Shown here in pieces: positions 34,611 through 42,622 of a DNA stretch of 64,000 bases; the stretch's first letter is position 1; every line of letters starts with the position of its first letter. The stretch covers positions 1 through 64,000 of the forward strand of contig JANNYB010000063.1 in the NCBI GenBank assembly GCA_031409875.1, given 5' to 3'. The notes below the pieces were generated by a model. It saw only the letters and a list, made by a program, of their open reading frames with translations. It was not told where the DNA came from and ran no database searches. The DNA comes from CALMEH01 sp031409875. Its GTDB lineage: Bacteria > Acidobacteriota > Blastocatellia > Pyrinomonadales > Pyrinomonadaceae. Made by a program: the position numbers and the translations under genes.

Positions 34611-35219
34611 ATGAGTTTTATAAAATTTTTCGTCATTGCCGCCTTTTTTTTCGGGCAGATTAATTGTAATTCGTCCGAAGCACAAACAAATAAAAAAGAA
34701 ACCGCGCCAACGCCGACACCGAAAACTATTGCCGATAGTTTTGCTTATCCCATTGGTAAAACTGAAACTTCAACACAAGCGAAAGACAAAAAAGATGATT
34801 GGTATAACGCCCAAGATTTCGGCGAAAACAATCATCTCGGCGAAGATTGGAACAAAAATTCGGGCGGCAATACAGATTGCGGCGAAGCAGTTTTTGCATC
34901 GGCAAACGGCACGATTATTTATGCCGAAAACGCCGGAACAGGTTGGGGAAATGTTGTCATCATCGAACATAATCTGCCCGACGGCACAAAAGTTCAATCG
35001 CTTTACGGACATCTGCAAAAAATCTTAAAAACCAGCGGCGAAGTAAAAAAACGCGAACAAATCGGCGAAGTCGGAAACGCCGACGGCAAATATCTCTGCC
35101 ATTTACATTTTGAACTGCGCGAAGAAAATTGTCCCGATTGGAACGCAGCGGGCGGCGGTTATTCAGCCGAAAGAAAAGGCTGGCTTGATCCGTCTGATTT
35201 TATTGACGAACACCGATAA
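34611..35219 (+). CDS. M23-family peptidase, probably envelope-anchored
   Basis: 202 residues. The N-terminal segment FIKFFVIAAFFFGQINCNSS may be a lipoprotein signal (INC at the lipobox), followed by a Thr/Pro linker. The catalytic LytM/M23 domain shows HLGEDW (HxxxD, ~residue 76), YGHLQ and HLHFELRE (HxH). M23 enzymes cut peptidoglycan cross-links. The sequence is shorter than typical LytM proteins and has no LysM or coiled coil. Its stop is separated by one base from the stop of the convergent YitT-like gene, so there is no room for a terminator between them. Confidence 0.88.
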   Translation: MSFIKFFVIAAFFFGQINCNSSEAQTNKKETAPTPTPKTIADSFAYPIGKTETSTQAKDKKDDWYNAQDFGENNHLGEDWNKNSGGNTDCGEAVFASANGTIIYAENAGTGWGNVVIIEHNLPDGTKVQSLYGHLQKILKTSGEVKKREQIGEVGNADGKYLCHLHFELREENCPDWNAAGGGYSAERKGWLDPSDFIDEHR

Positions 35220-35220
35220 T

Positions 35221-36069
35221 TTAATGAAACTCGTTCTTTTTGATTAAGCCGCCTTCGACATCTGCGATATTGTGAACAATGATGAAAGCGTTGCGGTCAA
35301 TCTCTTTCACAGCGCGTTTTATTTCGCCGATTTCGAGCCGCGTAACGACAACGTATAAAATGTCGCGTTCGGTTTCGCTCACGCCGCCTTGTCCTTTGTA
35401 AATCGTTACGCTTCGCCCAAGATTTTCGACCAGCGAGATTCTGATTAGTTCATAGCAATCGGAAACAATAATAACGGCGTGATATTCTTCGATGCCGTAG
35501 AGCAGAAAATCAATCGTTTTCGACGCGGCAAAATATGTCAAAATTGAATAAAGCGCAACTTCAATGCCGAGAAAAAACGCCGCTGTAACAAAGATTCCGA
35601 TGTTGAGAATCAGAATCACATCCGCAACTTTTAAGATGCTCGATTTTTTGCTAATTAAAAGCGCGGCGATTTCCGTGCCGTCCAAAACCGCGCCGCCACG
35701 AATCGCTAAACCAATTCCCGCACCGATAAAAAATCCGCCAAACACAGCAGTCAAAAGCAAATCAGGCGTAACATCGGGAAATTTTACAGTTGCTAAAACA
35801 ATTGCCAAACCCGCAATCGCCAACGCACTTTTGAGAGCAAATTTCTGTCCAATTTGTTTGTAACCGAGAACGATAAACGGCAAATTGATAACCACTAAAA
35901 GAATCGAAAGAGGCAAACCGCCAACCGCCGCCACGAGCATCGAAACGCCAGTTACACCGCCATCAATAAAATGACTCGACAACAAAAAACCTTTAATCCC
36001 GAACGCCGCCGAGAAAATTCCGAGTATAATTAAAACAACATTCGCGCCTTCGCTGATAATTTTTTTCAT
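35221..36069 (-). CDS. YitT-family membrane protein
   Basis: 282 residues. Five or six hydrophobic segments form the YitT/DUF161 membrane region (GFLLSSHFIDGGVTGVSMLV, FIGAGIGLAIRGGAVLDGTE) and a C-terminal cytosolic DUF2179 domain (LGRSVTIYKGQGGVSETERD...VTRLEIGEIKRAVKEID) as in other YitT proteins. The transported or sensed compound is unknown. ATG 36069 has GGGGGAT upstream. A nested palindrome lies just upstream. Confidence 0.9.
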   Translation of the reverse strand: MKKIISEGANVVLIILGIFSAAFGIKGFLLSSHFIDGGVTGVSMLVAAVGGLPLSILLVVINLPFIVLGYKQIGQKFALKSALAIAGLAIVLATVKFPDVTPDLLLTAVFGGFFIGAGIGLAIRGGAVLDGTEIAALLISKKSSILKVADVILILNIGIFVTAAFFLGIEVALYSILTYFAASKTIDFLLYGIEEYHAVIIVSDCYELIRISLVENLGRSVTIYKGQGGVSETERDILYVVVTRLEIGEIKRAVKEIDRNAFIIVHNIADVEGGLIKKNEFH

Positions 36070-36117
36070 AAATCCCCCTTGAAAAGTTATTCTATCTTAA
36101 CTTTTTTACGCGATTTA

Positions 36118-36273
36118 TTAGAGCAATTTTAAAATTATCTAGTATTCGTTCGGAGTTCGGAGTTCCAACTTCAGTTGGCTTTCCGCCGCGCTTCGCTGGC
36201 GGAAACACGCTGAAAGCGTGAAGAACCAGCTAAAGCTGGAACTCCAAACACCAGAAAACTTAAAAATTGCTCT
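36118..36273. repeat. PAL-C copy 4 inside an A/T-rich inverted repeat
   Basis: Outer arms TTAGAGCAATTTTAAAATT / TTAAAAATTGCTCTA enclose PAL-C (36148-36249): GTTCGGAGTTCGGAGTTCC... core CCGCCGCGCTTCGCTGGCGG ...GGAACTCCAAAC, which itself contains a small hairpin CACGCTGAAAGCGTG. A further example of nesting. Confidence 0.85.
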
Positions 36274-36316
36274 ATTTATGTTTTGCGGCAAAGTTTAATT
36301 GATACGTTGTTTTAAG

Positions 36317-36979
36317 CTAATTTGTCGGTGGTATCGGTTCTTCCTGTCTTTTCGGGGCTTTTTTGATGTGGCGTGCGCTCTGCCATTGGGCGAGTTTCAC
36401 GGGATTGTCGAAATAGACGTTGTGCATAATCGAATCGAGGATTTTTTCGGCGTTCATCCCGTCTTCGATTTGTTCGTCAATTCCGGCGGTTGCGCCGACG
36501 CTTTCAATCTTGCCGCTTGCCTTGGCGGTCATTGCCGCTTCCATTGCGTTGATGTCGGCTTCCAATTCATCCGCCAAAGTTGCAGGAATTCCGAGACCGG
36601 CAAATTCGGCGGCAAACCGTCGCGCTTCGACGACAAATTCGCGGGCAGTTGCCAATAAAAGTTGGTCGCTATCGTTATCGGGAACACGAAAAAGACGGCG
36701 AAAACCCGCGTCATCAATATTCAAAGCCCGTGCCGTGCGCGAATATCTTTTCATCTTGCGGCGAATCGCGGCGCGAATTGTAGATTTTTGCTCCACAGCG
36801 CGACCGCTGGCACCGGAAAGTTGTGCGGCAGAATAATTTTCCAACGCGGTAATTGCCGCCCGCACAATCACAAAATTGGCAACGGCTTCGGGCAAAGTTT
36901 TATAATCATTGAAGTTTGCCGTATCAAATGCCGCCGTGCTGATAAACATATCCAAAATGTTCTGTTCTCTATCGGTCAT
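36317..36979 (-). CDS. Conserved-looking helical hypothetical protein behind 21-bp repeats
   Basis: 220 residues, almost entirely helical with Ala-rich amphipathic stretches (e.g. TALENYSAAQLSGASGRAVE). I recall similar unassigned proteins recurring in Acidobacteriota and Planctomycetota but know no function. No signal peptide. ATG 36979 has AAGGAG ten bases upstream. Directly upstream are ~11 tandem 21-bp repeats and then an attC-type site in the same orientation, so the gene would be the first part of a cassette-like segment. No second attC is visible after its stop. Confidence 0.7.
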   Translation of the reverse strand: MTDREQNILDMFISTAAFDTANFNDYKTLPEAVANFVIVRAAITALENYSAAQLSGASGRAVEQKSTIRAAIRRKMKRYSRTARALNIDDAGFRRLFRVPDNDSDQLLLATAREFVVEARRFAAEFAGLGIPATLADELEADINAMEAAMTAKASGKIESVGATAGIDEQIEDGMNAEKILDSIMHNVYFDNPVKLAQWQSARHIKKAPKRQEEPIPPTN

Positions 36980-36993
36980 ATTTAAGTTTCTCC

Positions 36994-37235
36994 TTGATAA
37001 AACTATCGGTAATCGCGCTCAACTCATCGGTAAATCATCTGCACTCATCGGTAGCTTCGCTTAACTCATCGGTAAGCAGTCTGCACTCATCGGTAAATCA
37101 TCTGCACCCATCGGTAAATGAAATTACCTCGTCGGTAACTCGTCTGCACCAATCGGTAAATAAACTTCACTCATCGGTAAGTCGTCTGCACTCGCCGGTA
37201 AAACATCTGCACCAATCGGTAAGCAATCTGCAATT
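36994..37235. repeat. 21-bp tandem repeats (~11 units) upstream of the 36317 gene
   Basis: Degenerate units of about TGCACTCATCGGTAAATCAT plus one base. All carry the invariant (C/T)CGGTAA core. On the plus strand they read as an open 84-residue chain of heptads (LHSSVNHLHSSV), but that frame has only a TTG start without a Shine-Dalgarno; on the gene-sense strand all frames tested close. They therefore look like a DNA- or RNA-level leader rather than a gene. 21 bp is two helical turns, so units face the same side of the helix. Confidence 0.85.
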
Positions 37236-37236
37236 T

Positions 37237-37348
37237 CCTAACGCTTGAGATGACGTGGGGCGAAACCGCCACCACGCAACTTGGCAGAAACCAAAAACCT
37301 TCGATAACAAGGTCGCTGTTTCGCCCTCACGTCCATTGAATTGTTGGG
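37237..37348 (-). mobile_element. Integron-type attC site (no integrase nearby)
   Basis: Read on the minus strand: R'' box GCCCAAC (37342-37348), then AATTCAATGGACGTG; the other end is CACGTCATCTCAAGC followed by the R' box GTTAGGA (37237-37243). Folding pairs GACGTGAGGGCGAAAC with GTTTCGCCCCACGTC and leaves an extra G in one arm, the extrahelical base expected of attC. The ends AACAATTC and CTCAAGCGTTAG match the classical 59-base-element consensus. Orientation puts the 37456 gene in the cassette that ends here and the 21-bp repeats just after the crossover point. Confidence 0.78.
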
Positions 37349-37385
37349 CATTGCGTTGATTTCAAAAGAGTTGTTTCATGAATTT

Positions 37386-37420
37386 GCCTAAAAAGCCCAC
37401 TTTTCAACAGGCTTTTAGGC
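37386..37420 (-). terminator. Probable terminator of the 37456 gene
   Basis: Stem GCCTAAAAAGCC / GGCTTTTAGGC with a 12-base loop, between the small gene's stop and the attC site. Confidence 0.55.
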
Positions 37421-37455
37421 AGACTTAAACACTTTTTAGGTAAATCCCTTATATT

Positions 37456-37719
37456 CTATAACACATCATAAACAACAGTTGCATTACCCTGACCAGAAAC
37501 AATTTTAACTTCAAGGGTAACTGCCATTACTAGAATATCAAAAGATTCTCCTTTTTTTATCTTCCCTTTAGTAGAGTCAAGACCTGATGCTATCACTTGA
37601 ATCTCTTCAGGACCCACGTTGAAAATTCTATAAACAAAAGTTGTTGTTGTAGTTCCCCCCAATATCGTTGTAATCCACTGCCTTTCGCTACCACTAAGAA
37701 CAATAGTTCCTTCTCTCAT
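37456..37719 (-). CDS. Small cassette-like hypothetical protein
   Basis: 87 residues, beta-rich (REGTIVLSGSERQWITTI...VYRIFNVGPEEIQVIASGLD...ILVMAVTLEVKIVSG); it could be a small beta-sandwich. Not recognised. ATG 37719 has AAAGGAG nine bases upstream; the upstream in-frame extension is rejected because it runs through this Shine-Dalgarno. More A/T-rich than the genes around it. It is followed by a terminator hairpin and the attC site, the arrangement of an integron gene cassette. A truncated antitoxin-like ORF ends 13 bases upstream. Confidence 0.65.
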   Translation of the reverse strand: MREGTIVLSGSERQWITTILGGTTTTTFVYRIFNVGPEEIQVIASGLDSTKGKIKKGESFDILVMAVTLEVKIVSGQGNATVVYDVL

Positions 37720-37732
37720 AATAAATTCTCCT

Positions 37733-37816
37733 TTATATTGAATAAATATTTTCACCTTTCTCCGTTTCTGGCAAAGTATCAAAGACGGAAATTAAATTTT
37801 CGGCTGTTGTAGTCAT
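37733..37816 (-). pseudogene. Truncated antitoxin-like ORF (27 codons)
   Basis: ATG 37816 with GGAG eight bases upstream opens MTTTAENLISVFDTLPETEK and then soon stops (TAA 37733-37735). The start resembles the N-terminus of the common small antitoxins that begin MTTTAENLL..FDxLxExEK, about 70 residues long. Only the first ~20 residues are recognisable, so it is probably a remnant or a leader peptide of the next gene. Confidence 0.4.
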
Positions 37817-37896
37817 CTGTAATCTCCAAAGACAATTGAAAACTATAATTGTCGAAATTCTCAACCGTTAATCAAAGGAAAGATGCCCAACTATTG

Positions 37897-38002
37897 ATTG
37901 ACGCGAATCATTCCGCCCAATCATCGTTTTTCGTTAATTGGCGGGAATGATTCGCGTCAATACACCTAATTTCGTGTGTTATCTGGAATCATTCGCGTCA
38001 AT
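37897..38002. repeat. Inverted repeat with a third arm
   Basis: ATTGACGCGAATCATTCCGC mirrored by GCGGGAATGATTCGCGTCAA, then a partial third copy GGAATCATTCGCGTCAAT at 37985-38002. Not attC: the R boxes do not match at the right-hand end. Confidence 0.75.
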
Positions 38003-38302
38003 AATCTTAGTATGCGGAATTATTATACACTCGTTTCCGATTCTTGCAACAACTTTTTTTTCGAGTTAGTCGGCGCGGTTGGCGAAATCGAATCAAACTG
38101 AAATGGCGTTTTAACGTCCTTTTGCTTTTGGCTTAAACCGTGTAAAAAGTAAGCACGTTGAAACGCGCTCAATTTTATCAATCCAACATTGACCACGCGG
38201 CTTGTGCAACGTGGCTAATTACCGCGAAACGCGGTAATCCTCGTGAACGAGGCTGAAAGCAATTATCAACAGAATCTACGATGTGAATGTAAGGTTTTGA
38301 TG
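38003..38302. other. Gene-free stretch
   Basis: No convincing coding frame on either strand. It contains small perfect hairpins (ACCGCGAAACGCGGT, CCTCGTGAACGAGG) and may be a decayed cassette or repeat remnant between the small accessory genes and the helicase. Confidence 0.5.
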
Positions 38303-38488
38303 GTCGCCAACGGCGACAAACATTATAGCCTAGCGAGAATCGCTAGGAACACGGCAAACAATTCAATCGCTCGCTGAAAGTGAGCAACAATCAGGCGCAA
38401 TTTGTGCGACACTTTCAGCGTCGGGACGTTTGTTTATCGAATACCTAGCGATTCTCGCTAGGCTATAATGTTGGTCGCTTTCAGCGAC
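38303..38488. repeat. PAL-B element, copy 2
   Basis: Same plan as 20212-20396: outer GTCGCCAACGGCGAC / GTCGCTTTCAGCGAC, paired CCTAGCGAGAATCGCTAGG hairpins and a central GCTCGCTGAAAGTGAGC stem-loop. It ends 16 bases from the helicase stop codon. Confidence 0.9.
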
Positions 38489-38504
38489 GAATTGGCGGTA
38501 AAAT

Positions 38505-40640
38505 TTAATTCAAATATTCAATATCGTCTTGCGGCAAACTAATCGGCGCATCAAACTTTGGCGTTTCTTCTTCTAAACTCCAAATTTCAAACAGCGCGGG
38601 CGGAATTTCCATAATAAAGCGCGACGGTTTTTGCAGAACAGTTTGGCGCGAATAATCAATCATCATCAGCGGATAAGTCAGATAAAGCTCGTCTTTGGCA
38701 CGAGTTAGCGCGACATACCAAAGGCGGCGTTCTTCTTCTTCCGAATCAATTTCTTTCAAACTTCGCGGACTTGGAAATTTTCCTTCTGCCGCCCAAATCA
38801 TAAAGACAGCTTTCCATTCCGCGCCTTTTGCTTGATGAACAGATGTAAGCGTTAAAAGTTCGTCTTCTTCGCCGCCTTGAATTACGTCTTCGGCAATAAT
38901 TCCGGTCGGTTCTTTAAATCTTTCGGTCGAAATTAAAGCTAATTCCGACAAAAAACTTTCGGTCGAATCGTATTTGCCGGCATAAAGCGCAAGCTGTTTC
39001 AAATCTTCCAAACGCGCTTCGGAATTTTCAAAAGTTTCGAGCAGATGTTGTTCGTAACCGTTGGCTAAAATCAGTTCGATTTGCTTCGCCGGATTGTTGC
39101 GATTTTCGTCCGTTGTTAATAATTCAAGCAGTTTCACGAAATCTTGCCAAGCAGATTTTCCTTGCAGACGATTGAGCGAAGCCGGAAGCGTTACGGTCAA
39201 TTTATCAGAACCGTTGGTGGATAGTTGCAGTTTGTTTGTTGAAATATTTGCCGTCAGTTCGTTTCTCTGAGTCGGTTCTGACAAAACCATTGCTTCATAA
39301 ATCTTATTCGCCGTTGCATTTCCAACGCTCGGAATCATTTTCAAAATTCTTTTCCACGCCAATTCATCACGCGGATTGACGATGATTCTTAAGTAAGAAA
39401 TCACGTCTTTGATGTGCGCTTGCTCAAAAAATCTCACACCGGATTGAACGCGATACGGAATATTTCGGCGCGTTAATTCGAGTTGCAATTCGAGCGAATG
39501 ATAATGCGAACGATACAAAACCGCGATTTCTTCGAGCGAAACGCCTTCATCTCTCAACTCCAAAATCCGCGAAGCAATAAACGCCGATTGCTGTTCGACG
39601 TTTGCACACGGAATCAGCGCAGGTTTGAATTCACGCGATTTTTTCACCGCTTGCAGCATTTTCGGAAACTGTTTGCGGTTGTTCGCAATCGAAACATTTG
39701 CAAGTCCTAAAATCTCCGGCGTTGAACGATAATTCGTTTCTAATTTATAAACTTCGGCTTCGGGATAACGCTTCGGAAATTCGTAAATGTTCGTAAATTC
39801 CGCGCCGCGCCACGCAAAAATTGATTGCGCGTCGTCGCCGACAACCATCACGTTTCGATGTTTGACTGCCAATAAATCAATAATTTCGGCTTGGAGTTTG
39901 TTCGTATCCTGATATTCGTCAACTAAAATATGCTGAAATTGTTCGGCGTAAAGATTGGAAATTTCAGGTTTTGAAACTAAAAGTTTTTTCCAATTTAAAA
40001 GTAAATCGTCGTAATCCATCACGTTGCGCTCAAGTTTGCGCTCTTGAAAAAGCAAATCAACGCGCTTTATTTGTTGCGTCAACATCTCAAAATACGGATA
40101 TTTTTTGACGATAACTTCTTCAATCGGCGCGTCGGTATTGTTCGCGTAAGAAATTATATCTTGCACAACTTCGGCTTTCGGAAACCGTTTCGCCGTCGTA
40201 TCAATTCCGGCTTCGTCAATGCAGACGTTAATAAATTCCTTCGCGTCTTCGCTGTCAAGAATCGAATAATTTGAAGAATAACCAATAGAAACCGCGTGTT
40301 TCCGCAAAATCAAATTCGCAATCCGATGAAAAGTTCCGCCCCAAATCCGGTGAACATTGTTTGAACCCGTCAAACTTTCCACACGCCGCAACATCTCACG
40401 CGCCGCCCGATTCGTAAATGTTGCCAGCAGTATTCGTTGCGGCGAAACGCCTTGCTCAATCAAATAAGCGACGCGATAAGTTATCGTCCGCGTCTTGCCC
40501 GTTCCCGCGCCTGCAACTACCAAACTCGCCTGCGGTTTTGCCGTAACCACGCGAAATTGTTCAGCATTTAATTCCTGTTGATAGCGCGTTAATCTTTCCG
40601 GCAAAGAATTTTCATCGCGTTTTATGACGTATTTTTTCAT
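38505..40640 (-). CDS. UvrD/Rep/PcrA-type superfamily 1 DNA helicase with a decayed in-frame palindrome
   Basis: 711 residues. Motifs in order: Q motif and Walker A (VVAGAGTGKTRTITYRVAYL, ~residues 36-55), Ia (LATFTNRAAREML), II (ILVDEYQDTN), III (VVGDDAQSIFAWRGA), IV (TNYRST), V (LTSVHQAKGAEWKAVFM) and VI (YVALTRAKDELYL). It unwinds DNA 3'-5' in repair or replication restart; which UvrD-type subfamily is unclear. Residues ~453-479 (LSEPTQRNELT...LQLSTNGSD) keep the end residues of the PAL-A insert with a diverged core. These residues fall in 2B-like sequence. It starts a minus-strand group after the 40656 gene. Confidence 0.93.
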   Translation of the reverse strand: MKKYVIKRDENSLPERLTRYQQELNAEQFRVVTAKPQASLVVAGAGTGKTRTITYRVAYLIEQGVSPQRILLATFTNRAAREMLRRVESLTGSNNVHRIWGGTFHRIANLILRKHAVSIGYSSNYSILDSEDAKEFINVCIDEAGIDTTAKRFPKAEVVQDIISYANNTDAPIEEVIVKKYPYFEMLTQQIKRVDLLFQERKLERNVMDYDDLLLNWKKLLVSKPEISNLYAEQFQHILVDEYQDTNKLQAEIIDLLAVKHRNVMVVGDDAQSIFAWRGAEFTNIYEFPKRYPEAEVYKLETNYRSTPEILGLANVSIANNRKQFPKMLQAVKKSREFKPALIPCANVEQQSAFIASRILELRDEGVSLEEIAVLYRSHYHSLELQLELTRRNIPYRVQSGVRFFEQAHIKDVISYLRIIVNPRDELAWKRILKMIPSVGNATANKIYEAMVLSEPTQRNELTANISTNKLQLSTNGSDKLTVTLPASLNRLQGKSAWQDFVKLLELLTTDENRNNPAKQIELILANGYEQHLLETFENSEARLEDLKQLALYAGKYDSTESFLSELALISTERFKEPTGIIAEDVIQGGEEDELLTLTSVHQAKGAEWKAVFMIWAAEGKFPSPRSLKEIDSEEEERRLWYVALTRAKDELYLTYPLMMIDYSRQTVLQKPSRFIMEIPPALFEIWSLEEETPKFDAPISLPQDDIEYLN
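39205..39282. repeat. PAL-A copy 6, decayed, in frame inside the helicase
   Basis: Ends TCAGAACC / GGTTCTGACA are preserved and the interior no longer pairs well. 78 bp, 26 codons. The translation keeps LSEP at the start and LQ...GSD at the end, as in copies 2 and 4. Confidence 0.7.
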
Positions 40641-40655
40641 CGAAGATTTATTTTA

Positions 40656-41087
40656 TCACTCATCCGCCGGTTTTCGCCGCTTCAACGCTTCAAATAATGC
40701 TTCGTAAAGTCTTGGCAAATCTTTGTATAAATCTTCCAAAACCTCGTCTGTAACAATCAAGCCGTTTTCTTCAAATGAGCCATACCATTTGTAAAATTCA
40801 GCTTCGGCGTAATAACTCGGAGAACCCCAAAAAACGTCGGCACTAATTCTTGGAATTGTTGTTATTTGTTCGATACTAACTTGCAAGTCTAAATTGTCAT
40901 TATCATTGTAATAATCATCTTTTAGCCAGCAATTTATACTGAAATGATGACCTAAATAAATACCTAAACCACCCGAGAAACTTAATACTTTAACGCCAAT
41001 ATTTGGAACTTCTCGGCGGATTTTTCCAGCAATTTCTTCAAATTCAGGAAGTAATCTTTCTTCAAGTTTTTTGACTAGCGGATTCAT
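40656..41087 (-). CDS. Hypothetical protein
   Basis: 143 residues, acidic and soluble. It starts with a helix (NPLVKKLEERLLPEFEEIAGKI), has a beta-rich middle with Tyr/Asn-rich YYNDNDNLDLQVSIEQI, and ends in a helix with basic tail (LFEALKRRKPADE). Not recognised; the pattern of helix, short strands and helix is common in small immunity or SMI1-like proteins, but there is no firm match. It ends 15 bases before the helicase start and begins 9 bases after the HNH gene stop, so these three are probably cotranscribed. Confidence 0.6.
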   Translation of the reverse strand: MNPLVKKLEERLLPEFEEIAGKIRREVPNIGVKVLSFSGGLGIYLGHHFSINCWLKDDYYNDNDNLDLQVSIEQITTIPRISADVFWGSPSYYAEAEFYKWYGSFEENGLIVTDEVLEDLYKDLPRLYEALFEALKRRKPADE

Positions 41088-41096
41088 ATAAAAATT

Positions 41097-41519
41097 TTAC
41101 TTCGGCGGATGTTCGCCGTTTTTGCGAAGAAGTTTTCGTAAATTTTGCAGATTTTTACGATTCAGTTTCAATGCTTGAACGGTAGCACGTCCGGTTGCGC
41201 TCAAACCAATGATTTGTATAAAATCCGCGCTCCATTTGAAATGTTCCGCCCAAATGTCTTGACGCGGGTTAAACAACGAAACTTTCCGATTCGTTTCTAT
41301 ATCAACCGCTTCAATTCGATGCGATTTGAATTTATTGCAACTCGAACACGCCAACGCAAGATTTTCCAAAACAGTTTTGCCGTCTTTGGAAATCGGTAAA
41401 ATATGTTCAATTTCAAAAGTTGAACTCGAATAATTTTCGGGCGAAAAGCAATATTCGCAAAATCCTTCTGCCCGTCCGAAAACTTCTCTTCTTTGCGCTT
41501 TGGTCGGGCTTTTAGCCAT
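41097..41519 (-). CDS. HNH endonuclease
   Basis: 140 residues from ATG 41519 (MAKSPTKAQRREV). A zinc-ribbon HNH fold is visible: CEYCFSPE (first CxxC), FEIEHILPISKDG (catalytic His), TVLENLALACSSCNKFKSHR (Asn and second CxxC). This is the McrA-like HNH group, which nicks or cuts DNA in diverse settings. The start codon overlaps the upstream gene by eight bases, indicating coupling. The neighbour's function is unknown, so it could be a stand-alone HNH protein or part of a small defence unit. Confidence 0.9.
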   Translation of the reverse strand: MAKSPTKAQRREVFGRAEGFCEYCFSPENYSSSTFEIEHILPISKDGKTVLENLALACSSCNKFKSHRIEAVDIETNRKVSLFNPRQDIWAEHFKWSADFIQIIGLSATGRATVQALKLNRKNLQNLRKLLRKNGEHPPK

Positions 41520-41877
41520 AATTTTTCGGCTTGATTTTGAGGTCTTGATAAACCTCTTCGATTGGCGAATTGCGGATTTTGGCAATTTCTATCGCGCATT
41601 TCAGACGTTGTAACCCGATTTCTTCCAATTCATCAGTCAACTCGGTCAAAGCATCGTATTCTTCGGGCGAAATACATTCGGCGCGAAATTTTTTCAAAAG
41701 TTTGCGATAGATTTTTTCTTTTTCCGGCGACAAATCAAGTTCTTTGATTTTGGCAATCAAACGCGCTTCACGGTCTCTAATTTGTTTAGCATTTTTTAAA
41801 AATCGCTCAAAATCCTTCGCGGGTAAGCGAATAACTGCACTCAAAAGATTTTCGGTCGGGACTTCAAGACTTGCCAT
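41512..41877 (-). CDS. Hypothetical protein coupled to the HNH nuclease
   Basis: 121 residues, helical and charged (FERFLKNAKQIRDREARLIAKIKEL, LRKFRAECISPEEYDALTELTDELEEIG). Not recognised by name; genes of this shape often sit directly before small HNH nucleases. ATG 41877 has GAGG ten bases upstream. The end overlaps the HNH start by eight bases. Pairing with the nuclease is inferred from the overlap only. Confidence 0.65.
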   Translation of the reverse strand: MASLEVPTENLLSAVIRLPAKDFERFLKNAKQIRDREARLIAKIKELDLSPEKEKIYRKLLKKFRAECISPEEYDALTELTDELEEIGLQRLKCAIEIAKIRNSPIEEVYQDLKIKPKNYG

Positions 41878-41963
41878 AATTTTTACCTCAAAACATAATT
41901 TATCACAGAGCAAACTCAGACGCTAAATTTTCTGATAAAAGCCGCGTAAAAATATTCAAAATT

Positions 41964-42617
41964 CTATCGTTTATATTTCAAAGCATATTCAGGCGCGTAA
42001 ATTCCTTTTTTCAAACGCTCGTCGTCAATCGGTTTTTGCGCTTCGATTTTTAACGGAATCACGCCAGCCCAAACATTTAAGTCGTAATCTGCTTCGTCGT
42101 CAATCGGATTTCCGGTGCGAATTTTGGCTGACGCTTCGGTAATTGGCAAACGTAAAACGGTTGTGCCTTTTAATTCTTTGGCATTCGGCTCACGGATTTC
42201 GTTCCAGCGATTTTTTACGATGTGTTCCGTAAAAAGCCGTAACGCTTCAAATTTTTCGGTTTCGTTTTCAACAATTTTCGCCGTTCCGAAAATCACGACC
42301 GAACGATAATTCATCGAATGATGAAACGCCGAACGCGCCAAAACCAAACCATCAATTAGAGTTACGGTTACGCAAACGTCAATTCCGTTGCTCAAATTAC
42401 GCATCATTCGGCTCGCCGCCGAACCGTGAATCAGCAAATTTTCTCCATCACGCGCATACGCCGTCGGAATTACAAAAGTTTGATTTTCGACGGTAAAACC
42501 AACGTGGCAAATAAACGCTTCGTCTAAAATTTGATAAATCGTGTCGCGTTCAAAATTTGCGCGTTTCGGAATTCGTTTTAACTTCGTGCGGTTGGTTGGT
42601 GTAAGTTCGTTGTCCAT
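41964..42617 (-). CDS. Pyridoxamine 5'-phosphate oxidase-family (NimA-like) flavoprotein
   Basis: 217 residues with the split-barrel FMN-binding fold. The region DEAFICHVGFTVENQTFVIPTAYARDGENLLIHGSAASRMM matches the flavin-binding strands of the NimA/PNPOx-like family, and CVTVTLIDGLVLARSAFHHS follows. Such enzymes reduce small substrates with FMN or F420; this one is not a canonical PdxH. It is the last gene of a tight five-gene operon divergent from a MocR-type regulator, the PLP-binding transcription factor often found beside PNPOx-like genes. Confidence 0.87.
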   Translation of the reverse strand: MDNELTPTNRTKLKRIPKRANFERDTIYQILDEAFICHVGFTVENQTFVIPTAYARDGENLLIHGSAASRMMRNLSNGIDVCVTVTLIDGLVLARSAFHHSMNYRSVVIFGTAKIVENETEKFEALRLFTEHIVKNRWNEIREPNAKELKGTTVLRLPITEASAKIRTGNPIDDEADYDLNVWAGVIPLKIEAQKPIDDERLKKGIYAPEYALKYKR

Positions 42618-42622
42618 AATTT

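Noticed and set aside
36994..37235. CRISPR array
   Set aside because: Units are contiguous, degenerate and have no unique spacers; no cas genes.
36994..37248. 84-codon ORF with heptads LHSSVNHL on the plus strand
   Set aside because: TTG start without Shine-Dalgarno, antisense to the gene it abuts; openness follows from the 21-bp period.
37897..38002. Second attC site (starts near GCCCAAC at 37885)
   Set aside because: The right end lacks a GTTRRRY core and the arms pair without an unpaired base; a plain inverted repeat.
41512..41877. Restriction-modification system with the HNH nuclease
   Set aside because: No methyltransferase or specificity gene in the neighbourhood.
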